From assembly GCF_020080835.1 (NCBI RefSeq), contig NC_058166.1, positions 1,736,001 to 1,800,000 of the forward strand: a stretch of DNA of 64,000 bases, written 5' to 3'. Positions within the stretch are counted from its first letter, which is position 1. The number at the start of each line of letters is the position of its first letter. The translations under genes were made by a program, and so were the position numbers. Below are positions 34,593 through 45,428 of this stretch, piece by piece. This DNA comes from Cotesia glomerata. Its lineage: Eukaryota > Arthropoda > Insecta > Hymenoptera > Braconidae. Below the pieces are notes generated by a model. It had not been told where the DNA came from and searched no databases. It was given only the letters and a program-made list of their open reading frames with translations.

Positions 34593-34608
34593 CCCTTCGT
34601 ACCGGTTG
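34593..34608 (+). repeat. piggyBac left terminal inverted repeat
   Basis: CCCTTCGTACCGGTTG. Followed by TCTTTCGTACAACAG, a partial direct echo of the tip (TTCGTAC). Confidence 0.95.
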
Positions 34609-34634
34609 TCTTTCGTACAACAGTCATTACTGTT

Positions 34635-34719
34635 GTGATGAGAGAAAATCTCACGCTATTGCGCAAGCGCCAAGACCGAAATTTTAAATTTGCGCAGGCG
34701 CGAAGAGCGAAATTTTAAA
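34635..34719. repeat. Subterminal repeats of the piggyBac left end
   Basis: GTGATGAGAGAAAATCTCAC (34635-34654) is an imperfect palindrome repeated near the right end. Next to it two 28-bp direct repeats (34661-34688 and 34692-34719) share GCGCARGCGC and CGAAATTTTAAA, GC-rich against an AT-rich background. Likely transposase-binding or end-recognition sequence, by analogy with other piggyBac elements. Confidence 0.6.
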
Positions 34720-35274
34720 CTTAATGAACTAATTCGAAGTTATACAATTCTATTATATTTTACTAGAGTATTTTATTTTTCTAAATAAAAATGATCATTT
34801 TGGGTAAATAAATAATAATCACAAAATTTTTTTATCATGCAATTAATTTATTGTATTAACACAAATTGAAAGAAACATATTCTCAACAGATTAGTGGTGA
34901 TTTTTTTGAAAACATTGGACATAAATTATTTTTTTTTTAATAAATAATAACAATTAACGTTTCTTAGTTTAAAATTACGCTAAATGTTATCAACAATCAT
35001 TAAACAAACTTTAGTCACAAGAAAATCACAATGTTTGAAAACATTTTAATTTTGTAACATTTTAATTAAGCACTAAGTAATATTATTATATTATAATATA
35101 TTTTCATAATTACGTATAGTTCTTTAGCTTAAATAACAAAGTTTAAGTCATCTTTAAAAAAAATTCTAATGACATAAACAAACAAATAATTTGCTAAAGA
35201 AAATTGCGTTTCATAAATAGAAATTAAGTTGACATAAAATTTTTTCTTCATAAATTAAAATTAAATTATAATTG

Positions 35275-35280
35275 TTTATT
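35275..35280 (-). terminator. Candidate poly(A) signal of the transposase
   Basis: AATAAA on the minus strand, about 195 nt past the stop codon, inside the element. Other AT-rich hexamers nearby make the exact site uncertain. Confidence 0.4.
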
Positions 35281-35473
35281 AATAACCGTAATAATATAAG
35301 ACTTTGTCATTTAATTAAAGTTTAATTTCAACATTTTAAGTAAGAAAATAGCCTCAATGTTTTAAACATTGTTACATTTTAAGTACTTAGCAATATTCTT
35401 TGGTAATTACGCATCATTTTTTGGTAAAAGTGACCAGATTTATATAATATTGCATTTTTACCTAAAATCTAAA

Positions 35474-37213
35474 TTACAAGTCATCTTTGGAAATCAGATT
35501 CGAATCACAATCAGTACAATATCTCACTGTATGTTGATTGCACAGTGGTGTATTGCAAGATGAGCAGCTTTTAGTTGTGTAACTATTAGCTCTGCGTGGA
35601 CAATAACAGCACAAACGACGACTAGACGCATGCGTTTGTTTTTCTGGTTTAATATTACCAATTTTTAAAACAATAGATCGTAATTCTAACTTCAAATTAG
35701 GCAACTGACTACGAAGGACTAACTGTGGTTGCACTAGTTGAAAAAACAGTTGACGTAAAAATTCTCTTCGAACAATTTTGCTCCCCACATTTTCTTCGTA
35801 AATAATTCTTGAGTTTATCCCAGCAATGTTCAAGATTGCGTAAAATACAACCATTGGCCATCGACGCGTGTCACGAGCAACGTTGTAATCTCCTTGAAGC
35901 TGATCAACAACATCTACACCCGCTTTTGTCTTATTATAAAAGGTGATAATCTCTGGCTTCGCTTTTTCTCCAGTACTATTGTCAATGCTCGCAGAATTAT
36001 GCATAGTAGAATACATTAAAACATTTTTTGATTTTTTAGGTATATACGAAACTAACACGCTATTGTCGGTAAATACAAATTTACTGCTACATATGTTCCG
36101 ATTCTTAATTTCTAACAATTCTCGTGGGAGTTCACGCTTGTTGCGTCGAATCGTTCCAACAATAGTTGTTTTGTTTTTCAACAAATAATTAGCGAGAGGT
36201 ACGGAGGTAAAATAGTTATCACATGTGACATTTCTTCCAGTATTAAGTATCGGAGCAGTTAGTCTTTTGACAACATCAATCGCAGAGTTAGATTTTACAT
36301 GTGGACCTGGTGGCTGTTTACCACAGTAAATTTCCATGTTGTACGTGTAGAATCGTTTAGAGTCAGCCATGGAATAAATTTTTATTCCATATCGTGCAGG
36401 CTTATTCGCAATATATTGACGAAATTTACATCTACCACGGAAAGCTTGAAGCATCTCATCAATGGTCAAGTATTCACCTGGAGTATAATTCTGCTGGCAA
36501 CGCTCAATGAAACTATCTGAAAATTCTCGAATTGGTGCTAAATTGTCCACTTTTTTGCGTTCCTCGCGATCATTGATATCATCAAATTTTAATGCTGCTA
36601 ACAAAGTGCAGAATCGAGACTTAGACATTACAGCACGATAACAATCAGGAGCCGTCCCATCAGTGCCCCAAAGCTCTTTCAAACTAACACGAGAATCTTT
36701 GTGAACACCAAGCATGTATAACAATCCAATCATAGCATTAATTTCTACATAAGACGTTGGTTGAATATCTGTTTTCTTTTTTTTCGACGAGTGTAGTTTT
36801 TCCAAAAAAATGTTGGTATAAGCAACAATTTGTTCAATACTTTCAGCCGGTAAAAATAAATTCCAACAATCTTTTGGTGTTTTTGAATTTTTTGTCAGTT
36901 TTGTAGGTCCAGGCAAACCTGTGACAATATTATGTTTTTGAGTCCGAACCTTCGGATTAGGAGGATCACTGAACCACCGAGTACTTTTATCCTTGCCGAG
37001 AACATATTTGGTATTGACAGCTTTATTTTTTACTGACTTATTGTTATTCGTATCTGTATCTGTATCACTGTCATCATCGGAGTCTGTTGCTGATTGTTCT
37101 GTTTCAGAATTATGTTCACTGTGTTCTGACTCACCATCAGACATAATATCCAGATCAGAAAGATTTTCCTCGTCAGACAGTTCGTCGTCAGAATCAACAG
37201 AAAGTCGGCTCAT
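35474..37213 (-). CDS. piggyBac-type transposase, 579 aa, intact
   Basis: Cuts and pastes the surrounding element at TTAA sites. Counting from the ATG at 37213: residues 1-60 are acidic and Ser/Asp-rich. The DDD/D catalytic core is complete: D252 in YLTIDEMLQAFRGRC, D332 in NVTCDNYFTS, D434 and D437 in KTKAGVDVVDQL, followed by the conserved RRWP tryptophan. These match D268, D346, D447 and D450 of the Trichoplusia ni enzyme. The C-terminal cysteine-rich domain is intact, with pairs C535/C538, C550/C553, C558/H561 and C566/C569, the cross-brace Zn-binding arrangement that recognises the inverted repeats. Lys/Arg-rich patches could serve nuclear import. Length fits the family (about 550-600 aa). 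The frame is open upstream to 37237 but without an ATG, and CTTTGACAG just upstream looks like a splice acceptor, so the ATG at 37213 is preferred. No stops or frameshifts. It could instead be a domesticated gene, but complete ends argue for a mobile copy. Confidence 0.97.
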   Translation of the reverse strand: MSRLSVDSDDELSDEENLSDLDIMSDGESEHSEHNSETEQSATDSDDDSDTDTDTNNNKSVKNKAVNTKYVLGKDKSTRWFSDPPNPKVRTQKHNIVTGLPGPTKLTKNSKTPKDCWNLFLPAESIEQIVAYTNIFLEKLHSSKKKKTDIQPTSYVEINAMIGLLYMLGVHKDSRVSLKELWGTDGTAPDCYRAVMSKSRFCTLLAALKFDDINDREERKKVDNLAPIREFSDSFIERCQQNYTPGEYLTIDEMLQAFRGRCKFRQYIANKPARYGIKIYSMADSKRFYTYNMEIYCGKQPPGPHVKSNSAIDVVKRLTAPILNTGRNVTCDNYFTSVPLANYLLKNKTTIVGTIRRNKRELPRELLEIKNRNICSSKFVFTDNSVLVSYIPKKSKNVLMYSTMHNSASIDNSTGEKAKPEIITFYNKTKAGVDVVDQLQGDYNVARDTRRWPMVVFYAILNIAGINSRIIYEENVGSKIVRREFLRQLFFQLVQPQLVLRSQLPNLKLELRSIVLKIGNIKPEKQTHASSRRLCCYCPRRANSYTTKSCSSCNTPLCNQHTVRYCTDCDSNLISKDDL

Positions 37214-37230
37214 GTTTCTTAGCTTTGCAC

Positions 37231-37526
37231 CTGTCAAAGAAAAAAAATTTATTTTTTTAATTTAATACATAAATTATGTCAATAAATGTGAGAATAGAAA
37301 ATAAAAAAAAATTTGATTTGATTTTTATGAAAAGCGAAAAAAACAATAAATTATATTTCTAAAGTGCTATAATTACAATTTTTAATATTTTTTGTACATT
37401 AAAATATTTAAACATCCTTATTATTTATAAAAAAATCATCAACACACGTTTGTAGGTTACACATGTTTACATGTCAAAGTAATCAATTAATTCATGTGAA
37501 AAAAATAAATTTTTAAATTTACTTAC
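37231..37526 (-). other. Candidate 5'-UTR intron of the transposase gene
   Basis: Minus strand: GTAAGTAAAT at 37526 is a strong donor and TTTTTTCTTTGACAG ending at 37231 a strong acceptor, giving an intron of about 296 bp ending 18 nt before the start codon. Predicted only; no transcript evidence. Confidence 0.45.
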
Positions 37527-37648
37527 TTATGTAATGCTTAAAGAAGATTGTGTCACTTAAAATAAATTACAATAATAATTAATTATCACATTTTTATATT
37601 TTTAAAATATTAAAATAATAACAACAACAGCAGCATAAAAACACAGAG

Positions 37649-37656
37649 TATTTATA
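37649..37656 (-). promoter_or_regulatory. TATA box candidate for the transposase
   Basis: TATAAATA on the minus strand, about 123 bp upstream of the proposed splice donor and within the element. Placement suits a short untranslated first exon. Confidence 0.45.
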
Positions 37657-37761
37657 CACATAATATCTAATTTCAAAGATGGCGACTAAAAACTACGGAA
37701 ATAACCGAAGTAGAACGAAGCCATCCGAATAGCGTTTTTTTTTATCAACGACTTGACTGAA

Positions 37762-37787
37762 GTGATGAGAGAAATTCTCACAGCTAT
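37762..37787 (+). repeat. Subterminal palindrome of the piggyBac right end
   Basis: GTGATGAGAGAAATTCTCAC, then AGCTATT, matches 34635-34660 in direct orientation. A third related palindrome, GTGAGAGATTCTCTC, lies at 37938-37952 next to the tip. Confidence 0.6.
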
Positions 37788-37956
37788 TAATAAATATTTT
37801 TATTTTATTTATACTTTTGAGTTTTTAATAAAGTTTATTTGGTCATCCTGTAAAGCATAAAATTCTGAGAAGGTAAAAAAATTTTCAAGTGGTCATTCGA
37901 TTTGAAATTAAAAAGAAAAAAAAGTTTTAAAATGAGCGTGAGAGATTCTCTCTACG

Positions 37957-37972
37957 CAACTGGTACGAAGGG
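37957..37972 (-). repeat. piggyBac right terminal inverted repeat
   Basis: The minus strand reads CCCTTCGTACCAGTTG. One mismatch to the left end. Confidence 0.95.
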
Positions 37973-37976
37973 TTAA
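37973..37976. other. TTAA target-site duplication, right
   Basis: Directly abuts the right inverted repeat. Confidence 0.9.
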
Positions 37977-38490
37977 GTAGTCAACTATTTATTTTTCGCC
38001 AAAATTGACATAATTTAAAATACACACATAAATAAATAAACTCATGTTTGTTTTGTATGTAAAATATACATCACAAATAAAGTAAAAAATTTTCATAAAT
38101 TTAAGAAAGATGGGAGAGAATAATTTGGGACAAATGCCAAAATAATCGGATAATTTTTGTTCTTGTTGTTAATATACACGCGAGTTGTTGTTGGTAGCAC
38201 ATCAAGACATCGTAAATGAACATGAGAAGATGATGACTACGCTGATGCTGATGATGATGATGATGACGAAGAATAAGAATAATAACCCAAAAGTTATTCT
38301 GTTAAAGCGGTGCTCAGATCGTCAAAGGATGAGTTTGCGATACATTTGTCTCAAGCTCGGTACTAATGACCTGGAAAATGAAATTTACTTGTTATTTTTA
38401 CATTATTTAATTATATTATGCTGTTTACGTCCCATTAATTATTTTTACTTTTGTGACAAGCATATGGTTTGTAATTTTTAATTAATAAAT
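37977..38490. other. Island a, between L1/piggyBac and R1
   Basis: About 510 bp without the array repeat. Contains a (GATGAT)n-like run at 38225-38270 and CACGCGAGTTGTTGTTGG. The 98-codon open stretch at 38185-38481 is driven by the GAT run and is not convincing. Confidence 0.3.
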
Positions 38491-39400
38491 CATTAATATT
38501 GCCAAAGTGTGGAAGTTTTTCTTTCAAATATTTTACTTTTTTGAGATTTTTTTCGTAAACTATTGATTTTAGAAGAAAATTTTATGAAAATAAAATTTCC
38601 TAACTAATTAACTCCTCAAAAAGCTATTTTAGTTCAATAAATTAGAAATGATCGATAAAATCAAAGAAAAAATTTTTAATTAGAAATTACAGAATTTGGA
38701 TTAATTTTACAATTTTGGGGTTTTCTCGAAAACTATTGGTTTTTTCAGAAAAATTTTTAAATAAATTTGTAGACCGCAAAATTTTCTAACCAATTCACTC
38801 CTTAACAAGCTATTTTGGTTGATTAGCTCGGGATTTATCGTGAAAATTAGAAAATTCAATTGGAAAATTACGAAAATTCGATTACTTTTACATTTTTAAG
38901 TTTTTCTTGTAAAATATCAATTTTTTTGGGAAAACTTATTGAATAAATTTGTAGACCAGAAAATTTCCTAACCAATTTACTCCTTGATAAGCTACTTTTG
39001 TTACTTAGTTCGGGAGTAATCGTGAAAATTAGAAAAATTAATTGGAAAATTAAGAAATTTCAACTACTTTTACATTTTTGGGATTTTCTTGGAAACTATT
39101 AGTTTTTCCGAAAAAATTTACTAGAATAAATTTGTAGACCGGAAAATTTTCTCACCAATTTATCCCTCAAAAAGCTACTTTGGTTGATAAGTTTTTATTT
39201 TAAGTAATCGTGAAAATTAGAAAAATCTATTGGAAAATTACGAAAAATCGACTACTTTTCCATTTTTGAGTTTTTCTATCAATTTTTTCGTAAAAATTTA
39301 CTAAAATAAATTTGTAGAGCAGAAAATTTTCTAACCAAAACACACCCAAGATAGCTAATTTGATCCAATTACTTGTAAGTAATCACCGTAATTAAAACAG
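38490..39400 (-). repeat. Tandem array R1, inverted partner of L1
   Basis: Markers AAAATTTYCTAACCAATTYA near 38604, 38779, 38958, 39143 and 39325 (spacings 175, 179, 185, 182). The minus strand carries the L1 unit, including AGTTCGGGAGTAATCGTGAA, TAGTTTTCGA and the GGAAATTTTCYGGTCTACAA box. Confidence 0.85.
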
Positions 39401-39830
39401 AAGTTTCATAGCTGTAAAAAAATGACCTTCCAATTAATTAAAAGCAAACAATGAATTATTTCTGGACATTTGTCTACACTTAAACCGATCCGAGAGTATT
39501 TTCTGTTGATAAATGGAGAGTAAGTGACCGAAAATGATAAAATTCCCCCAACAGAGTCATCAGACCTCGACCGGTAGATTATTATTGGATCGAATGCATC
39601 ACGTCCAACGATTCGTGAAATAAGTTATAGGTTAGTGGCTGCATTGGCAAGCTCGTGACAGCGGATTCCAGGAATAAACAATTTCAGTGTTTACTTTTGT
39701 CTCGAAGCTCGCTAGGTGTTATCCCTGGATTTCAATCACTTTTCCGACCCATTTCATCTCACATGCTTACAAGACCCAAAATATTATTTGACAAGAAATA
39801 ATTACTTTACTCAAATAATTATTTGTTTTT
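39400..39830. other. Island b, between R1 and L2
   Basis: Unique-looking 430 bp, less AT-rich (GACCTCGACCGGTAGATTAT, GCTCGTGACAGCGGATTCC, CGAAGCTCGCTAGGTG). No ORF above background. Possible regulatory element. Confidence 0.25.
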
Positions 39831-41160
39831 TTTTTTTTTAGATTAATTTTACGGAAAATTACAATTTTCATTTTTAGATTGCATTAACTCGAGAAATATT
39901 CGTCGAAAGTTAACAACATACCATTGAAAATTATGCAGAAAAGTCTGACCTATCAATAAAGCTCAAGTACGAGTCATTATTTTTATTAGGACGGAAGTTA
40001 TCGTTGATTTAATTCAGAAAAAACAAAAAAAAATGTAAATTTTCCGCAAATTTAGTTTTTAAGTTGCGATAACTCGGAAAATATTGGTCAAAAGTTGATA
40101 GTATAAAAATAAAAATTCTTCGGAAAAGTCTGACCTATCCAATGAGCTCAAACAAAGGTTAGTTTTTTTATTAGGAAAAAAGTTATTGCTGATTAAATAC
40201 AAAAATAACGGAAAAATCATCAATTTTCCGTAAATTTGATTTCTAAATTGTGATAATTAGGAAAATATTGGACAAAAGTTATCAAAATATAAATGAAAAT
40301 TATGCGAAAAAGTCTGACCTATCGCATGAATTCAAGGGTAGGTCTTTATTATTATCAGGAGAAAAGTTATCGTTGATTTAATGAAAGAAAATAGAAAAAA
40401 AAATGTAAATTTTCCGTAATTTTGGATTTTAGATCGTGATAACTCGGAAAATATCAATTAAAAGTTCACGATGTAAACATGAAAATTGTTTGGAAAAGTC
40501 TGACCTATCAAATGAGATCAAGCAAAGGTTAGTATTTTTATTAGGAGACGAGTTATCGTTGATTTAATGCAAGAAAATAAAAAAAATTTGTCAATTTTCC
40601 GTAATTTTGGGTTTTAGATTGCGATAATTCGGAAAATATTGTTCAAAAGTTAACGATATAAAAATGAAAATTGTACGGAAAAGTGTGAATTTTCATATGA
40701 GCCTAAATACGAATAATTATTTTGATTAATCGCTGATTAAGTCCAAAAAAATCGGAAAAATCATCAATTTTCCGTAAATTTGATTTCTAACTGACGATAA
40801 CTCGGTAAATATCGGTCCAAAGTTAACAATATAAGAATGAAAATTGTGTGGAAAAGTATGAATTTTTAAATGAGCCTAAAAACAGATAATTATTTTGATT
40901 AAGTCAAGAGTTATCGCTGATCGAGTACAAAAAAATCGGAAAAATCATTAATTTTCCGTAAATTTGATTTCTAAATGACGATAACTCGGAAAATATCGGT
41001 CCAAAATGAACGATATAAAAATAAAAATTGTGCGGAAAATCATAACCTATCATATAAGCTCAATCACAAGTTATTATTTCGACTACTAGGGCTTTTATGG
41101 CTGATTAAGTATAAGAAAACCATAAATATTGGAAAAAACCGTAAAGGCTGGGTTTGAAGT
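39830..41160 (+). repeat. Tandem array L2, ~182-bp unit
   Basis: About seven units. Marker AACTCGGAAAATATYGGTC near 39886, 40071, 40254, 40439, 40625, 40799 and 40981 (spacings about 174-186), with GAAAAGTCTGACCTATC and GTTATCGYTGATTWA. A different sequence family from L1, yet the same unit length. Confidence 0.85.
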
Positions 41161-41870
41161 CCGATATCTCAGCAGCAAGCTTCCGGCCATCAAATTCTTA
41201 TTAACAAAAATTGTAGCTGAAGTTCCCAGCTACAAAATAACGCCCAAAAAGAGTCTTTGTCTCAATTAGATAAAAGGTTATGAATTTTTAAAGTAAAAAA
41301 AAAAACAAAAAGCGTGAATTTTTTCGTCTGCGATCCGCGACAGCGAGCGTATATATAAATATATAAATATATAAATAAAACATAAAGCGCGAAATAGAGA
41401 CAGCGGAAATAATCGATTCGACAAACGTCTTATGTTTTGCATCAACGCCGCTGACGGTGCTTTAAATTAAGACTCTCAAACACTCGCGTACTTGAATCGT
41501 TATTTTGATGACATTCTCACTTCTATTAATTCACTCATAAACACAAACGCTTCAACCCCCCTCCTTTCGCTTCACTTCGTCGTCTTACTTCTTAGCTCAG
41601 AAGCTTGCAGACTTCAAAAATACGGTCATAAGATTTTTTTTTTATTTTTTTTTCTGCACCGGGAAAATGCAGCGTGTTATCATAAATCTCTAAATCCATT
41701 TGTGTAGGCGCTTGCATTACCACCTCTGTCTGGTAGTTCACCGAGAATAATTAAACATATGTCTCTCTGTTACAGAACCCTATTGCTAGCTTTGATCATT
41801 ATTATTTTATTACCCACATTTGTCTCAGTACCTTTTTTTTTGCATAACTTTCACTCCCGTCATTTAATGC
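41160..41870. other. Island c, bracketed by L2 and R2
   Basis: About 700 bp of mixed sequence. CAGCGAGCGTATATATAAAT and CGACAAACGTCTTATG lie in 41335-41430. The 71-codon open stretch at 41492-41707 is Leu/Phe-rich and unassigned. Possible promoter or exon, not provable here. Confidence 0.25.
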
Positions 41871-43370
41871 TACAAACTTTCTTGAGTTTAATCGATCACA
41901 ACTTTTGAACCAATCAGAATAAGTAATTTTCTTGAAACTCAGACGAAAGCTCAGATCATTTCTATTGGATTTTCCTTTCTTATTATTGTTATCTTTTAAT
42001 TAAATACAAAAGTTGGAATTTTCCGAAAAAAGTTATCATTTCAGACTTTTTTGTACTTAATCAGTGATAACTCTTTTTATTATCAAAATAATGACATGCA
42101 ATTGGACTCAATCAAAAGCTTAGACTTTTCTGAGTAATTTTAATTCTCATATCGTACACTTCCGATCAATATTTTTCGAGTTATTTTCCAATAAAATACA
42201 AAAGTTGAAATTTTCCGAAAAATTTTGTCATTTTAGAGTTTTTTGTACTAAATCTGTGATAACTTTTGTCGTAATCAAAATACTGACTTACAATTGAACT
42301 TAATTAAAAGCTTAGACTTTTCCGAGTAATTTTCATTTTTATATCGTACACTTCCGATCAATATTTTCCGAGTTATTTTCTAATAAAATACAAAAAATTG
42401 AATTTTTCGAAAAAAGTTATCATTTTAGAGTTTTGTGTACTAAATAAGTGATAACTCTTGTCTTAATCAAAATACCGGTTTGTAATTGCACTCAATTGAA
42501 AGCTTAGAGTTTTTCGAGTAATTTTTATTATTATATCGTACACTATCGATCAATATTTTCCGAGTTATCAAAGTTTAAAAACTAAAAATAAGAAAAATTC
42601 ACAGTTTTTTCGCTTTTTTGTATTCAATTAGTGATAACTCTTGCCGAAATTCAATTATTGACTTATAGTTAGGCTCAATCGAAAGCTGATACTTTTCCGA
42701 GTAATTATCATTCTCATATCATACACTTTTGATTGATATTTTCCGAGTTATCAGAGCCAAAAATCGAAAATTGCGGAAAATTGACTTTTTTTTTATTTTT
42801 TTTCACTTGATCAAAGATAACTTTTGTTAAAATCAAAATATTGAATTATAATTAGACTTTTTTGTCACCTTAGACTTTTCCGAACAATTTTCATTATTAT
42901 ATCATTAATTTTTTACCAATATTTTCCGAATTATCACAATCTAAGCTTCAAAATTTCGGAAAATTGCCATTTTTCCAGGTTTCTTTTTGCCTCTAATAAA
43001 TGATAACTTTTATCCTAATAATAATAATGATATATGCTTGGGCTCATAGATTAGGTCAGACTTTTCCGAACAATTTTCACTTTTATACTGTCAACTTACG
43101 ACGAATATTTTCCGAGTTATCGCAACTTAAAAATGACAATTGCGGAAAATTAACTTCTTTTTTTTTTAAATATTACTTTGTATTTCTTTCCTTAATCTCG
43201 CAATAACTCCTGACCCAATCAAAATAATGATTCGCGATTGGTTTTATTTAAAAGCTTAGACTTTTTAGAACAATTTTTGTGTTCATACTTTTGATTTCCG
43301 ACGAATATTTTCCGAGTTATCGCAACTTAAAACCTTAAAACTTTATACTCACCAGAAAAATCAAAAATAG
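41870..43370 (-). repeat. Tandem array R2, inverted partner of L2
   Basis: About eight units. AATATTTTCCGAGTTATC recurs at intervals of about 180-185 bp, the exact reverse complement of the L2 marker, with GAAAGCTTAGACTTTTCCGA and GTGATAACTCTTG. Confidence 0.85.
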
Positions 43371-44209
43371 TGATTCAGTACGAAGGGAAATAAATTAGTA
43401 GTGTGAGATAAAGATAACAAATGAATGGAAGAATGAGAAAATTCGATTGTCTCTGCCCTTCCGACACTTGTACCTCTAGGCCTTCTCCTCCCCATTCGTC
43501 CCTTGAAACGCGACTTGTAATACGAGATTATAAATGTATTTTATAACACGGGACATTGTGAATTATTTCCATTGTTATTCCATGCAATTAGTTATACGGT
43601 GATGAGATTTTAATAATTGATACTTGAATCAACGGGGTTTTATCTGATAAAAATATTTAATTGGGTCGGGTTTAAAAATTCATAATCTTGGCAAGTTATA
43701 GGGATTAAAGGTCATTTGGGGTCACATTTCCGAGATTCATTACTGGAAGGGTTCATTCCAATTGTCAGTACTTGAAAAATTTCTAAATTTTTACTTTGTA
43801 AAAATTTTCCGTTCATTACAAGCGCCTGTAAAATTCACGATTTTAACTTTTCGTCACATTAAATCGTATTTGTCAATGATATTATCCATAAAAATAGTAT
43901 AAAAAGTACATTTTAAGAAAGGAAAATGATTGTTAAACTCATTAAAATTTTTTTAAATCGATTAATTGCAATTGATACATAAAAAAGTGGTTTTAATGGC
44001 TTAGTGTGGATTTATCAAGTCCTTATGGAGGGACAAACACGATAACTTTTAAAATTATCAATTTTTCAACTCAATCTATTTTTTAATCTCCTCATCTACC
44101 TCATAAAAAGCCACGGATTCTAAATGGAAGCTTAATATTGTTTTGTTTAGTTATAATTAATTTTTTTTCGGCTGGCAGATCCCGAAATTTTCTTTTCAAT
44201 CCACAGATT

Positions 44210-44269
44210 CGGTAGAATCTGGCGCCAAGTTCCGTTCAAATCCGTTGTAAACGGAGCGCCAGACTACCG
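44210..44269 (+). other. Strong 60-nt hairpin
   Basis: Stem CGGTAG / CTACCG, then TCTGGCGC / GCGCCAGA, then TCCGTT / AACGGA (20 bp in total), with 2-nt and 5-nt bulges on the 5' side and a 13-nt loop. GC-rich stem in AT-rich surroundings. Could be a small RNA precursor or a transposon end relic. Confidence 0.45.
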
Positions 44270-45385
44270 ACTATGTTTACTGTAAGCAGAACGGTATTTT
44301 GAGGTTGCAAAATTTTATTTAATTCTACGGTACTTCTTGTTCCTAAATTTTATATTATAACAGTAATTCATGCTTTATTTTACTGATATTAATTAATTAT
44401 ATTCAATTATAATAATTAATCTACTTGAAATTATTAAATTTTATCAGCACAAACTATAGCAAGCTCAAAAATTTCGATCCTGACTTTTTTTCTATGTAAA
44501 AAGTGACATGCCACAGACTAAATAATTCGAGAATGCATGGTAATCTTCCAATAGATGGGAAACTACAGTTAAAAAAAAAAAAGGCCATTCGGCAGCCGAA
44601 ATGGAAGTAGATTTTTCAAATAAGAAAAATTGATTTTTAATAAAATAATATAATAACACTGATAATGTATAACTTAATTCATGAATTAAAAACAAAATTC
44701 AATAATAAATTTAAAACTATTTACAACAAATTTTGGAAAAAAAATTATCTTGTGAAGAAAAAGTTTCTCAAATATTTACCAAAGAATTGCACAGATTATA
44801 AGATTTGAATTATAAAAGTCCAAATTTTAAGTAACTGCTTAGAAACAACAGTTTTCAAGTTAATCAGAATTTTGCAACCGGATAAAATTCTAGTTGAAGA
44901 AAACAATGGTTAGAACTAATTTGTGACATATTTACTGACAACCTACCCGAAAACATTACACGAAAGACTGATCAATATCGTAATTATTGAATTTACATCA
45001 TGATTAAGCTATGATGTAGACAATAATTCTAAAACGGCTGCAACAGTAAAACTGTTTCTTAAAACGAACTCTAAAAGGAGTAATATTGAGGCTAGTACTA
45101 CTTCTAAGTAGTGAAAATTGAAGCTTATTAAAAGAGCTTTACGATGCATTTTACCGAATTTCAATATCTTGTCTAGTTTAGTAATTATACCAAGTTGAAG
45201 TAGTAAAAACATCAATTTTTACGATTTTCAAAATTTCAAAATCCTGTCATTTCCAAATTACTCGCCCGATTAAGCTCATCTTCGAACTTAACCTTGGTCT
45301 TGATCGATAGATAAAGCATTCTGAGTTTGAGAAGAATCGGTCATAAATTGAAAACGCTATCGTGCTGACAAGCCGCGTTATATCG

Positions 45386-45389
<4 letters not shown>

Positions 45390-45426
<37 letters not shown>
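45390..45426. repeat. (AT)n microsatellite
   Basis: About 18 AT dinucleotides. A second run is at 45985-46010. They produce spurious Tyr/Ile-rich open frames. Confidence 0.9.

Positions 45427-45428
<2 letters not shown>

Larger units (their letters stand above)
34593..37972 (-). mobile_element. Complete piggyBac-family DNA transposon, 3,380 bp
   Basis: Flanked by TTAA at 34589-34592 and 37973-37976, the piggyBac target site. The terminal inverted repeats are CCCTTCGTACCRGTTG, 16 bp with one mismatch. It carries an uninterrupted transposase frame on the minus strand with all catalytic residues, a TATA-containing promoter candidate and a poly(A) signal. Near-identical ends and an open frame indicate a young, possibly active copy. 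It sits at the inner edge of array L1, inside the bracket formed by L1 and R1. Confidence 0.95.

Noticed and set aside
37214..37237. Extending the transposase to the start of the open frame at 37237.
   Set aside because: The first codon there is TTG, and the sequence overlaps a good splice acceptor. The ATG at 37213 is the first in frame.
35943..37265. Plus-strand ORFs of 73-90 codons opposite the transposase.
   Set aside because: Shadow frames of the transposase coding strand, including its Ser/Asp-rich N-terminus.
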